This document shows positions 17,347-27,029 of a DNA stretch of 64,000 nt, piece by piece. The notes beneath the pieces are model-generated. The model saw only the letters and a program-made list of their open reading frames with translations. It was not told the DNA's origin and did not search any database. The stretch lies in contig OMWI01000017.1 in the NCBI GenBank assembly GCA_900314715.1, positions 62,001 to 126,000 of the forward strand, given 5' to 3'. A program made the translations under genes and the position numbers. Origin of the DNA: an uncultured Prevotellaceae bacterium (lineage in GTDB: Bacteria > Bacteroidota > Bacteroidia > Bacteroidales > Bacteroidaceae). Every line of letters begins with the position of its first letter. Within the stretch, counting starts at the first letter, position 1.

Positions 17347-20300
17347 ATGAAGAACAATATATTTATAAATAGGTACGTGATGGCGTGTGCCATCAGTATC
17401 GTCATTGCATTGGTGGGTTATATCAGTATGAGTTCTTTGCCCATCGAGCAATATCCCGACATTGCACCGCCTACGGTGCGTGTATCAACCAGTTATACGG
17501 GTGCTGATGCTCAGACAATCATGAAGTCGGTAGTGCAACCATTGGAGGAAAACATCAATGGTGTACCTGGTATGACCTATATGACAAGTTCGGCCTCATC
17601 GACAGGTGATGTTTCAATCGTGGTTTATTTCGAACAAGGTACAGACCCCGACATGGCGGCGGTCAACGTGCAGAATCGTGTAACCCGAGCTACGGCACTA
17701 TTGCCACAAGACGTGACGAAGGTGGGTGTGCAAGTATTTAAGATGCAGAGCAACATCCTACAGATTGGTGCGTTGAAATCAACTGATGGTAAATATAGTG
17801 ATGACTTTATAGCCAACTTCATCGATATCAACGTGAAACCGCGATTGATGCGTATCACAGGTGTGGGTGATGTGATGAGTCTTGGTAACACCTATGCCTT
17901 GCGTATCTGGTTGAAGCCAGACGTGATGGCGCAATACGGAATAGAACCTCGTGAGGTCTTTGCTGCCATCGGTGGACAAAGTTTCGTATCTGCAACAGGT
18001 TCATTAGGTGCTCAGTCGGATAATGCCTACCAATATACGATGGAGTATAAAGGTACATTGAAGAGCATTGAGGAATTCAACGATATTGTATTACGTACCG
18101 GCGAAGGAGGACACTTGTTGCATTTGAGAGATGTGGCACAGGTGGAGATTGGTGCTATGAGTTATAGTTTTACGTCTACGGTTGACGGAAATCCGGGTAC
18201 AATCTTCATGGTGTTCCAAGCACCAGGTGCTAATGCCACAGAGGTGAATGCTCGAATCAACAAACTTTATGAAGACTTGAAGCCATTGATGCCTGCGGGA
18301 TTGGAGTTCCAAGTGCTTGAAACTTCAGATGACTTCCTTTATGCAGCCATTGGCAACGTAGTAGAGACACTTATCATCGCCATCATTTTGGTGGTACTTG
18401 TGGTGTTCTTCTTCTTACAGAGTTTCAAGGCAACGATTATTCCTTCTATCTCAATTGTCGTTTCGTTGTTGGGTACGTTTGCCATCGTGATGTTGGCAGG
18501 ATTCTCGCTCAACATCTTAACGCTCTTTGCTTTGGTATTGGCAATCGGTACGGTGGTTGATGATGCTATTGTCGTTGTGGAAGCCGTTGAAGCGAAATTG
18601 GAAGGCGGTATTTCTGATCCCAAGACAGCCACTCGTCAAGCAATGAGTGATGTGTCGGTTGCCGTTATCTCATGTACGTTGGTGTTTATGGCCGTGTTTA
18701 TTCCCGTGGCATTTATGCCTGGTACATCTGGTTCTTTCTTCACGCAGTTTGGTGTGACATTGGCTTCATCAGTAGGTCTGTCTTGTATATCGGCGTTGAC
18801 GCTATGTCCCGCCCTTTGTGCTCTCATGATGAAAGCCAAGGAAAAAGGTTCGGAGCGAAAGAACTTGAGCTATTACACTAAGAAGGCTTATTCGGCCAGT
18901 TACAATGCCATTTACAATAAATATTCCAAGAGTGTGCAGAAGTTTATTCGTCGTCCGTGGATTGCTGGTGCATTGCTCGTTGGAGCATTCCTTTTGTTGT
19001 TCTTCTTCATGACCAACCTTCCTTCTGGTCTTGTACCACAAGAAGACCAAGGAGTTATCTTGGCTGAGATTCGTGCTCCCGAGGGAGCAACGCTTCATGA
19101 AACGAGCGAGATAGTGAAGAAGGTAGAGGAAAAGGTAAAGCAGATTCCAGAGATGGAGAGTTTTGCCGTGGCTTGTGGCTATGGTATGATGTCGGGTTCT
19201 GGTTCTAACTTCGCAACGATGGTGATTCGTTTGAAGACTTGGGATGAGCGTCCTGGCATGAACCATTATATTGATTTGGTCATCGGTCGTCTTTATTTCG
19301 CTTGTCAGGAGATTAAGAATGTTAAGGTGTTGCCATTCCAGTTGCCACAAGTACCTGGTTATGGTAGCAACAATAGTGTAGCATTGGTTTTGCAGGATAT
19401 GCAAGACCGCGATATGTCTGAGTTTGCCGCTCAAGCACAAGAGTTCCTCAATAAATTGGGAGAGAGACCAGAGATTAACATGGCTATGATGTCTTACTCG
19501 GAGCGTTATCCGAAGTATCAAGTGGAGGTTGACCCAGCTCAATGCGACCGTGCAGGAGTAACGCCAGCTACAGTGCTTAGTACGCTTGGTTCTTTCTGCG
19601 GTGGTTCATACGTAGGTAACTTCAATCAATTTGGAAAAGTATACCGTATCATGGCAAGTGCTGCACCTGAATATCGTCTTGATCCATCGTCGCTTCATAA
19701 TATCTTCGTTAAGGTACGTGGTGGTAAGATGGCTCCTATCTCAGAGTTTGTTACGCTGAAAGAGATTGTGGGTTCATCGAGTATTGAACATTTCAACCTC
19801 TATCAGAGTATTTCCTGCTTTGTGACACCTGCTGGTGGCTATACCGAGGGTGATGCTCATAAGGTAATTGCCGAAGTGTTCAAAGATGTAATGCCCCGTG
19901 GTTATAGCTATGAATATAGTGGAATGTCGCGCGAATTGGAGGAAGCCGCAGGCAGCAATGATACCGTACTTATCTATGTTATCTGCGTCATCTTGATTTA
20001 CCTTATCTTGGCTTCACTCTACAATTCATGGTTTACACCTTGGGCTGTGTTGCTCTCCGTACCGTTTGGTTTGATGGGTGCTTTCATCTTGGCTTACTTA
20101 GGTAATTTGTTCCATTTGCCAGGTATGGACAACAACATCTACCTACAGACGGGTGTCATTATGCTTATCGGTTTGTTGGCAAAGACAGCCATCTTGATTA
20201 CGGAGTTTGCCTCAGAGCGTCGTGCTCAAGGTATGAGTATCAAAGATGCGGCTTTCGAGGCTTGTAAAGAACGTCTCCGTCCTATTTTGATGACCGTTGT

Positions 20301-20511
20301 TACGATGATTGCCGGTATGATTCCGCTCGTCATCAGTGGCGGTGCAGGTGCCAACGGTAACCGTGCGTTGGCTCTCGGTGTAGTAGGAGGTATGACGGTG
20401 GGTACTATTGCCTTGTTGTTTGTCGTACCAGCCTTCTTCATTGTATTCCAAAAGTTGCACGAGAAATACCAAGGAGTTAACGTAAAAAATGAAGAGAATG
20501 ATGAAGTATAA
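17347..20511 (+). CDS. RND multidrug efflux pump (AcrB/HAE1 type)
   Basis: This 1054-residue inner-membrane transporter starts with a transmembrane helix and two large periplasmic loops. The two halves each have a membrane bundle. The proton-relay acids are present in LAIGTVVDDAIVVVEAVEAK (TM4) and a Lys in LLAKTAILITEFASERRAQG (TM10 region). Sequence around IEQYPDIAPPTVRVSTSYTG is typical of the HAE1 group. It captures substrates from the periplasm or inner leaflet and exports them with proton influx. Its end overlaps the start of the outer-membrane channel gene by 23 bp, so the two are translationally coupled. Confidence 0.97.
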   Translation: MKNNIFINRYVMACAISIVIALVGYISMSSLPIEQYPDIAPPTVRVSTSYTGADAQTIMKSVVQPLEENINGVPGMTYMTSSASSTGDVSIVVYFEQGTDPDMAAVNVQNRVTRATALLPQDVTKVGVQVFKMQSNILQIGALKSTDGKYSDDFIANFIDINVKPRLMRITGVGDVMSLGNTYALRIWLKPDVMAQYGIEPREVFAAIGGQSFVSATGSLGAQSDNAYQYTMEYKGTLKSIEEFNDIVLRTGEGGHLLHLRDVAQVEIGAMSYSFTSTVDGNPGTIFMVFQAPGANATEVNARINKLYEDLKPLMPAGLEFQVLETSDDFLYAAIGNVVETLIIAIILVVLVVFFFLQSFKATIIPSISIVVSLLGTFAIVMLAGFSLNILTLFALVLAIGTVVDDAIVVVEAVEAKLEGGISDPKTATRQAMSDVSVAVISCTLVFMAVFIPVAFMPGTSGSFFTQFGVTLASSVGLSCISALTLCPALCALMMKAKEKGSERKNLSYYTKKAYSASYNAIYNKYSKSVQKFIRRPWIAGALLVGAFLLLFFFMTNLPSGLVPQEDQGVILAEIRAPEGATLHETSEIVKKVEEKVKQIPEMESFAVACGYGMMSGSGSNFATMVIRLKTWDERPGMNHYIDLVIGRLYFACQEIKNVKVLPFQLPQVPGYGSNNSVALVLQDMQDRDMSEFAAQAQEFLNKLGERPEINMAMMSYSERYPKYQVEVDPAQCDRAGVTPATVLSTLGSFCGGSYVGNFNQFGKVYRIMASAAPEYRLDPSSLHNIFVKVRGGKMAPISEFVTLKEIVGSSSIEHFNLYQSISCFVTPAGGYTEGDAHKVIAEVFKDVMPRGYSYEYSGMSRELEEAAGSNDTVLIYVICVILIYLILASLYNSWFTPWAVLLSVPFGLMGAFILAYLGNLFHLPGMDNNIYLQTGVIMLIGLLAKTAILITEFASERRAQGMSIKDAAFEACKERLRPILMTVVTMIAGMIPLVISGGAGANGNRALALGVVGGMTVGTIALLFVVPAFFIVFQKLHEKYQGVNVKNEENDEV

Positions 20512-21925
20512 GAATATTATTGCAGTCGTAGCCGTGAGTATGACACTCACGAGTTGCGGACTATACGACAAGTATGTGTCGAAAGCCTCGGTACCAGCCA
20601 ATGCTTATGGTACCAGTCAAGATATTGTTGAAGCTACTAATGGTGCGTCGCTGGCAGAGATGTCGTGGCGTGAATTCTTCAACGACCCACTTCTTCAGCA
20701 ATTGATTGACTCGGTCATTGCACGTAATACGAATCTCAACTCTGCCCGTATTGCGGTGGAGAAATCTGAGGCTTCGTTGAAAGCTGCTCGTCAAGCCTAT
20801 CTGCCTTCGCTTAATTTCTCACCATCGGGAACGATTGCAAGTTTTGATGCCGGTAAGTTGTCGAAAACCTATAATCTACCTCTTCAATTAAGTGTGGATG
20901 TAGACGCGTTCGGTTCCATAACATCTCAGAAGCGTAAGGCAGAGATGGTGCTGATGCAATCGAGAATCCAAGAGGAATCTGTGAGAGCCAATCTAATCTC
21001 AACCACGGCACAACAGTATTATATGTTGCAGTTACTCGACCGTCAATTAGAGATTCTTATGGCTACAGATAGTCTGTGGAACGCTTCATTGGAAACTCAG
21101 AAAACGTTGTGGGAGAATGGAAAGTCTTACTCTACTGCTGTCAATCAGATGGAGTCTTCGTATCTGAACGTGAAGACACAGATTGTTGATGTTCGTCGTA
21201 ATATCCGTGGTATAGAGAATGCCATTTGTCGTTTGTTGGCACAATCACCACAACATATCAACCGTAGTTCTTGGGGAAGTTCTGCTTTACCACATCATAA
21301 GGAGTCTGAAGAAACCACAGGACAACGAATGTTCGATTCTCGATACCTGAAGATTGGCGTTCCTGCCGCATTGCTTCAACATCGTCCTGACATTCGCATC
21401 GCGGATTATGCTATGGCTGAGGCATTCTATAACACGTTGGCAGCTCGTCAAGCCTTTTATCCTAAAATCACTCTTTCGGGAAATGCAGGTTGGACAAATA
21501 GTGCCGGTGGTGGTGTTATTGACCCAGGCAAGTTGCTGCTTAACGCCGTTGCTTCATTGACACAACCTATCTTTGCTCGTGGAAAGTTGATGGCAAGCAA
21601 GAAGATTGCCCAATTGACGGAAGAAGATTTGCAACGCAAGTATGTGCAAACCGTTATCGATGCTGGTAATCAGGTGAACGAGGCTATGGCAGATTGTCAG
21701 GCTTCTCGTGAGAAGCATCAGTACTATCATCGTCAGGTAAGCGTGCTAAAGGAAGCTTATAAAGGTACACACGAACTGATGGATAATGGTAAGGCCAACT
21801 ACTTAGAGGTACTCACTGCACAAGAGACGCTTCTTAATGCTCAACTCAGCGAGGCCATGAACATGTATAATGGTGCAAAGGCTGTTATTGCCCTCTACAT
21901 CGCTCTTGGTGGTGCAATAGAGTAA
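20489..21925 (+). CDS. TolC-like outer-membrane efflux lipoprotein
   Basis: This 478-residue protein has a lipobox (MTLTSCG) near residue 23 and the internal duplication of the OMF family (NodT/OprM type): two repeats of long helices with LTQPIF, AAEQ-like and NYLEVLTAQETLLNAQLSEA motifs. It forms the outer-membrane exit duct of the pump. ATGs at 20489, 20498 and 20501 are all possible starts; the first overlaps the pump gene. The next gene begins 7 bp after its stop. Confidence 0.94.
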   Translation: MKRMMKYKNIIAVVAVSMTLTSCGLYDKYVSKASVPANAYGTSQDIVEATNGASLAEMSWREFFNDPLLQQLIDSVIARNTNLNSARIAVEKSEASLKAARQAYLPSLNFSPSGTIASFDAGKLSKTYNLPLQLSVDVDAFGSITSQKRKAEMVLMQSRIQEESVRANLISTTAQQYYMLQLLDRQLEILMATDSLWNASLETQKTLWENGKSYSTAVNQMESSYLNVKTQIVDVRRNIRGIENAICRLLAQSPQHINRSSWGSSALPHHKESEETTGQRMFDSRYLKIGVPAALLQHRPDIRIADYAMAEAFYNTLAARQAFYPKITLSGNAGWTNSAGGGVIDPGKLLLNAVASLTQPIFARGKLMASKKIAQLTEEDLQRKYVQTVIDAGNQVNEAMADCQASREKHQYYHRQVSVLKEAYKGTHELMDNGKANYLEVLTAQETLLNAQLSEAMNMYNGAKAVIALYIALGGAIE

Positions 21926-21932
21926 CACGTAT

Positions 21933-22919
21933 ATGATCAATAAAAGGATAGTTTTTATACTCATCACAATGCTCTGGACTGGGTTTGCATTGCAAATCCA
22001 TGCCCAGGGTTTGAAGCGTATGTTGCACAAAACCGACAGTATATTGTCTTTGCGGTATCAAAGAAGCAAAGTCGATACGATGTACATAACCCGACCTAAG
22101 ACTAAATGGACCATAAGAGGACGACTCAACGTTTCTGGAGCAGATTTGGAGATAAAAGGAAAGCAGTTTGGAGTACCGTTCCATTCAAAGATGAAAGCCG
22201 ACTACAAGTCAACGTTAAGTTTGGGTATAAACTATCTGGGTGTATCGCTTAGTTTGGCTTTGAATCCAGCCAAGATGTTGGGCAAGTATAATGACTTCGA
22301 ATTGAATCTTAACTCGTATAGCAACCGTTGGGGCTTTGATTTTATTTACCAGAATGCCCATAATTTTACGGGTTGGCATGATGCAGAAGGACAACCACGT
22401 ATCGAATTGCCAGCCGATGTGTTGAAGTTGAAGACGTTGAACTTAAATGCCTATTATACTTTTAATCATCGTCGCTTTTCCTATCCTGCTGCCTTCTCTC
22501 AGAGTTATATACAACGTCGTTCTGCGGGTAGTTTTCTGTTGGCTGTTTCAGGACAGGGACAAAGAGCGGAAACAAAGGGGCAATATGAGTCGAGGCTCAA
22601 TGTGACCAATATCGGTATTGGTGGTGGATATGGTTATAATTGGGTGCCTTGGAGTCATTGGTTGTTTCATCTGTCATCAACACCCACGCTGACTATTTAT
22701 AGCAATACGTCGCTCAAAGTCAATAATGAACGCATCCCGCTCAAATATCAATTCCCGGAAGTTATCATTACCGCCCGTGGCGCAATTGTTCGTCAGATTG
22801 GTAATATGTTTCTCGGTGTTACGATGGTATATAATTTCACGAACATTGGTGACCAAAACGAATTGGCTATCCATAACAACAAATGGCGCACTCGCCTATT
22901 CCTTGGTTTCAGATTGTAA
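21933..22919 (+). CDS. DUF4421-like outer-membrane protein
   Basis: This 328-residue protein has a signal peptide (ending IHAQG) and many alternating aromatic/polar beta strands (RWGFDFIYQN, LNLNAYYTFNHRRFSYPAAF), ending in RTRLFLGFRL as an outer-membrane barrel would. It resembles the DUF4421 family of Bacteroidetes. It starts 7 bp after the efflux channel gene and is surely part of that operon, which is an unusual partner for an RND system. A role in envelope integrity or lipid handling is possible but not shown. Confidence 0.7.
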   Translation: MINKRIVFILITMLWTGFALQIHAQGLKRMLHKTDSILSLRYQRSKVDTMYITRPKTKWTIRGRLNVSGADLEIKGKQFGVPFHSKMKADYKSTLSLGINYLGVSLSLALNPAKMLGKYNDFELNLNSYSNRWGFDFIYQNAHNFTGWHDAEGQPRIELPADVLKLKTLNLNAYYTFNHRRFSYPAAFSQSYIQRRSAGSFLLAVSGQGQRAETKGQYESRLNVTNIGIGGGYGYNWVPWSHWLFHLSSTPTLTIYSNTSLKVNNERIPLKYQFPEVIITARGAIVRQIGNMFLGVTMVYNFTNIGDQNELAIHNNKWRTRLFLGFRL

Positions 22920-23132
22920 GGAATAAAAGTGCTCCCTCCATCTTTTTCTCGAAAGTGATTTACTTCTCTCTTTCAATTTTTTTTGTCATTCTATTTCGCA
23001 ATTTAGGCTTAAATTCCAGCCGTTTTTTCAAAATCTTTTAGACTTGGTGCGAAATATTGAAAAATAGCGATGTCTTACTAATTGGTTGATAGTCAATTGC
23101 TTGTTTATTTTCGCCATTTATGAATACGAGTA

Positions 23133-23241
23133 AAAACGCTATTTTTCACCGAAATAAGCATAGTTTTGACGTTCGTAAAGCATAGTTTTGCACTCGTTAA
23201 ATGATATATTTACGCTCATAAAGTAATACTTTAGCCATCAA
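23133..23241. repeat. 22-nt-period array, locus 2
   Basis: Units start at 23133, 23155, 23177 and 23199 (exact 22-nt step) and at 23220 (one base early). Cores are AAAA-ACGCT-ATTTT, TAAG-CATAG-TTTT, AAAG-CATAG-TTTT, AAAT-GATAT-ATTT and AAAG-TAATA-CTTT. Several pairs of half-sites stay complementary although the bases change. The array lies between convergent genes; the rest of this 567-bp gap holds only a terminator at 23432. Confidence 0.85.
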
Positions 23242-23431
23242 AACTCATTATATTATTCCAAGAAACGAATAATTACATCCATTTCAACCCATTTTTCTGC
23301 GTTTCCAATTCTAGAATACAAGAAAATCCAGACATAATTTTGTTGAGATGTTTGAGGTAATAATTGTGAATTGAGAATGATGAATTGTGAATTACAAAGT
23401 GTTGAATGAGGATTTACTTCTTTCCATAAAT

Positions 23432-23469
23432 AAACAAAGGAGGATGTTAAAGCGCATCCTCCTTTGTTT
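23432..23469. terminator. Bidirectional terminator of the GGATG family
   Basis: AAACAAAGGAGGATG (23432-23446) pairs perfectly with CATCCTCCTTTGTTT (23455-23469). It lies 18 bp beyond the end of the minus-strand GPH transporter gene and can serve convergent transcripts. Confidence 0.85.
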
Positions 23470-23487
23470 ATAAGATTGGGATATTTG

Positions 23488-24885
23488 TTATTTCTCCCTT
23501 GCTTCAATCTCCATGTTAATCTTGTCGATGACGTCGTCAGTCAGTTCGTATTTACTGATAATCCACATTGCCAATAAGAGCAAGAGGGCAGGAATGACGC
23601 AGACAAGCCAAAGGATACCTTCTTCGGCAAATGGAGTCTGGTCGATAGTATCGCTATTGTAGCCAACGAAAGCCAATACTGCAGGACCAACAATACTACC
23701 GAAGGTCATACCAGCCTTGAAGAATAGTCCTGTCAATGCATTAACAATACCAGAGATGCGACGACCAGTAGTGTATTCACCATAAGAAATCACCTCTGGA
23801 ACCAAAGCCCACATATAACCAGTTGCTACAATCACACCTGTACTCTTAATGAATTGTGCGATGTAAATCCACGTCATGTTCACCTGCTCCATCTTAGAGA
23901 TGAAATATAGCAAAGCCATACCGATAATGGCAGCTCCGAGGAAGATGTAGAACATGTTTTTCTTTCCCACCATACGCTTGAACCAAGGTACAAGCGGCAT
24001 AAAGATGAAAGCAGGAATAGAACCGAGTGCCATGAAGATTGATAACTCTTGTGCAGAACCATGTAGGTTGCTATTTACGAAATACGCTCCGGCAGCATTA
24101 CCAACCGACATCATGGCGAAAGCGGTAATAAAGAAGAAGGCAATAACACGCAAAGGACGATTGCGCAAAAACTCCATCCAAAGGTCGCTTACCTTCACGT
24201 TTTCAGTTTCTTTCGCGTCCATCACAACGCGTTCCTTACATTGACTGAAGCAGAACAGAAGCAGGCAGAAACCAACGATGGCGTAAATCGTCATGGTAGT
24301 AAACCATGCGGAAGAATCTTTTGGAAGGCTATCGGATGGTGCTCCAGCAATCAAGGCGATAAACAAAGGAAGTCCAGAGTTAACCGCCAAACCACCCAAG
24401 TTTGCCATGAACATACGTACAGATGTAAGAATGGTAATCTCATTCGTGTCGCGTGTAAGCGAAGAATTCAATGCTCCGTATGGCACGTTGATAAACGTAT
24501 AGAGCAATTGCATGGAAATATACGTAACGTATGCGTAGATTAATGAAGGTGCAAAACCGTTGTAGAAACACAGAATGGCAAATCCAGAAAGTGGAATACC
24601 CACATAGAGCAGATACGAACGGTATTTTCCGTAACGAGGATTGTTTTTGTCGATTAATGCACCTACTATTGGGTCCCAAATAACGTTAGCCACATTACCT
24701 ACAAGGAACATGACTGCCACCGCCGACGGTGTCAGGCCGTAGATGTCGGTGTAGAAGAACAACAAGTAAGTACAAATAACCTGAAAAATGAGGTTCTGAG
24801 CAAGGTCGCCTGAACCGAATCCTATTCGTTGCAACCACGATAGTTTGTAGAATCCTTTTGATTCTTGTGTCATTGTTTGGTTCAT
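23488..24885 (-). CDS. GPH-family sugar:cation symporter
   Basis: This 465-residue membrane protein has about 12 hydrophobic helices and the glycoside-pentoside-hexuronide signatures: RIGFGSGDLAQNL at the start, then DPIVGALIDKNNPRYGKYR. Members of this family (MelB, XynB/XynP, GusB) import oligosaccharides or glucuronides with sodium or protons. It diverges from a GH67 alpha-glucuronidase gene, so xylo-oligosaccharides or aldouronic acids are the likely cargo. ATGs at 24885 and 24873 are both possible. Confidence 0.92.
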   Translation of the reverse strand: MNQTMTQESKGFYKLSWLQRIGFGSGDLAQNLIFQVICTYLLFFYTDIYGLTPSAVAVMFLVGNVANVIWDPIVGALIDKNNPRYGKYRSYLLYVGIPLSGFAILCFYNGFAPSLIYAYVTYISMQLLYTFINVPYGALNSSLTRDTNEITILTSVRMFMANLGGLAVNSGLPLFIALIAGAPSDSLPKDSSAWFTTMTIYAIVGFCLLLFCFSQCKERVVMDAKETENVKVSDLWMEFLRNRPLRVIAFFFITAFAMMSVGNAAGAYFVNSNLHGSAQELSIFMALGSIPAFIFMPLVPWFKRMVGKKNMFYIFLGAAIIGMALLYFISKMEQVNMTWIYIAQFIKSTGVIVATGYMWALVPEVISYGEYTTGRRISGIVNALTGLFFKAGMTFGSIVGPAVLAFVGYNSDTIDQTPFAEEGILWLVCVIPALLLLLAMWIISKYELTDDVIDKINMEIEAREK

Positions 24886-24911
24886 GTCTTTATATTTTAA
24901 CTAATTTTTTG

Positions 24912-24919
24912 CAAAGATA
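24912..24919 (-). promoter_or_regulatory. -7 box for the GPH symporter
   Basis: TATCTTTG on the minus strand, 26 bp before the start codon. No clear -33 element was found. Confidence 0.55.
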
Positions 24920-25055
24920 AAAAACTTGTTTGTAAATAACGGATTTATGAGTTAAAATTTTATATCACATAAATTATTGGTAACTTATTGTCAACTATAC
25001 TAATGAATTTTGAAAAAATATTCGAGTTGATGATGGATATAAGTAAATAATTCAC

Positions 25056-25063
25056 TACATTTG
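25056..25063 (+). promoter_or_regulatory. -7 box for the GH67 gene
   Basis: TACATTTG matches TAnnTTTG and lies 25 bp before the start codon. The upstream part of the divergent region contains no obvious -33 at the right distance. Confidence 0.5.
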
Positions 25064-25088
25064 CATTTGAATTAAAAACAAATACGAG

Positions 25089-26981
25089 ATGAGAGAATAT
25101 TTTTCCCTTTTGGCATTGTGTTTCATAGTACTCAGTGGCTATGCGGAAGACGGGTCGCGATTGTGGCTTCGCTATTCGCCATGTAATCAAGCGGAAGTTG
25201 TAGCACCAAAGAGTTCGCCAACCATAGACATCGCCGTGGATGAGTTGCGCAAGTATTGGAATGGTAAGAAAGTGAGTTTGCAACTCATGAAAGACAAGTC
25301 TTTGGGTGATGGCTATTCGATAGAAGAACAAGGTGATGGTACGGTTAATATCGCTTCTTCCACCGAGGTGGGATTGCTATATGGAACGTATGGTTTGCTA
25401 AGGATGATGTTTACGCATGATAAACACCATGTTTCCACCACGCCAATATATGGTTTGCGACTCCTAAACCATTGGGATAATCCCGACGGGAGTATCGAAC
25501 GAGGATATGCGGGGAAAAGTATCTTCAAGTGGTTCGATTTAGATGAGAATCTCTTGAAGCAATATGCACGCGCCAATGCGTCTATCGGCATCAATGGAAG
25601 CGTTCTTAACAATGTGAATGCCTCGCCTAAGATGCTGACACGTGCTTATTTAGAGGAGGTAAAGAAGATTGCTGATTGGTTCCGTCCATACGGAATTAAG
25701 GTGTATCTCTCCGTGAATTTCGGTACTCCGAAAGCGTTGGGCGATACAAAGACCGCCGATCCTCTTGATAAATCGGTGCAACGCTGGTGGCAAAAGAAAG
25801 CAAAGGAAATTTATTCGTTGATTCCCGACTTTGGTGGATTCCTCGTGAAAGCTAACTCAGAAGGTCAACCTGGTCCTGGAGATTATAACCGTACTCATGC
25901 CGAAGGTGCTAATATGTTGGCTAAAGCGGTGAAGAAATACGGTGGAATCATTATGTGGCGCTCGTTTGTATATGGTGCTAACCACAAGGGAGAAGACCGA
26001 GTGAAACAAGCTGTTTCAGAATTTAAGTCGTTGGATGGTGAGTTTATGGATAACGTCATTCTGCAATCCAAAAACGGTCCTTTGGATTTCCAACCACGTG
26101 AACCGTACGCTCCTATTTTCGACAATATCAAGCAGACACCCCAAATGGCTGAGTTGCAGATTACGCAAGAATACCTTGGACAAAGTAGGCATTTGGTATA
26201 TTTGGCTCCCATGTGGAAAGAGTTTTTCCAATTTGTCAATCCGCAAAAGTTGAAAGGTATAGCTGGCGTTGCCAACATCGGAAAAGACACCAATTGGTGT
26301 GGTCATCATTTCTCGCAAGCTAACTGGTATGCATTCGGTCGTTTGGCATGGAATCCCTCGATGAAATCGGAAGAAATTGCCAAAGAGTGGTTGATGCAGA
26401 CGTTTGATTTGACAGATGCAAATGCCATGAATACGGTTCTTTCCATGATGATGCGGAGTAGGGAAGCGTGTGTGGATTATATGATGCCGTTGGGTTTGCA
26501 TCATATTTTCAGTTTCGATCATCATTATGGTCCTGGTCCTGCCGATTTCAGGAAAGATTATCCCATCGAATGGTGTCCCCCATATTATCATCAGGCCGAC
26601 GAAAAAGGTATTGGTTTCGACCGAACATCTAAGACAGGTACGAATGCGGTAGAGCAATATCCAGAACCCTATCGTTCGTTGTATGACAATTTGAACACAT
26701 GTCCCGAGGAATATTTGTTATGGTTCCACCATCTACCATGGGATTACAAGATGAAAGATGGAAAGACGCTCTGGCAAAACCTTTGCAGACATTATGATAA
26801 TGGTGTGAAAGAGGCAGCCTCTTTCGTTGGTGATTGGCGCCAAGTACGTCCATACGTGGATAATCAACGTTGGCAAGAAGTGGATGATCGCATCACGCAC
26901 CAGCTGTTCAATGCGATGGAATGGCGAAATGTTTGTTTGAAGTATTTCCAAACATTCTCGAAAATGCCATTGAACAATTAA
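25089..26981 (+). CDS. GH67 alpha-glucuronidase
   Basis: This 630-residue protein has a short signal peptide (ending SGYA) and the GH67 domain order: an N-terminal alpha/beta domain (ASSTEVGLLYGTYGLLRM), then the barrel. Diagnostic segments are GLRLLNHWDNPDGSIERGYA, GGFLVKANSEGQPGPGDYNR with the acid Glu, GGIIMWRSFVYG, and LQSKNGPLDFQPREP with the Asp/Glu pair expected near the catalytic water. These enzymes remove 4-O-methylglucuronic acid from the non-reducing end of xylo-oligosaccharides. The divergent GPH symporter supports a glucuronoxylan role. An export signal suggests periplasmic action before or alongside uptake. Confidence 0.94.
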   Translation: MREYFSLLALCFIVLSGYAEDGSRLWLRYSPCNQAEVVAPKSSPTIDIAVDELRKYWNGKKVSLQLMKDKSLGDGYSIEEQGDGTVNIASSTEVGLLYGTYGLLRMMFTHDKHHVSTTPIYGLRLLNHWDNPDGSIERGYAGKSIFKWFDLDENLLKQYARANASIGINGSVLNNVNASPKMLTRAYLEEVKKIADWFRPYGIKVYLSVNFGTPKALGDTKTADPLDKSVQRWWQKKAKEIYSLIPDFGGFLVKANSEGQPGPGDYNRTHAEGANMLAKAVKKYGGIIMWRSFVYGANHKGEDRVKQAVSEFKSLDGEFMDNVILQSKNGPLDFQPREPYAPIFDNIKQTPQMAELQITQEYLGQSRHLVYLAPMWKEFFQFVNPQKLKGIAGVANIGKDTNWCGHHFSQANWYAFGRLAWNPSMKSEEIAKEWLMQTFDLTDANAMNTVLSMMMRSREACVDYMMPLGLHHIFSFDHHYGPGPADFRKDYPIEWCPPYYHQADEKGIGFDRTSKTGTNAVEQYPEPYRSLYDNLNTCPEEYLLWFHHLPWDYKMKDGKTLWQNLCRHYDNGVKEAASFVGDWRQVRPYVDNQRWQEVDDRITHQLFNAMEWRNVCLKYFQTFSKMPLNN

Positions 26982-27029
26982 TGAAAGACCAATAATAAAA
27001 AACAAGAACTCGACAATTAATAATTTACA

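Noticed and set aside
23340-23400. Repeats of GAATTGTGAATT-type sequence
   Set aside because: Only a few imperfect copies of a low-complexity motif; no clear element boundaries.
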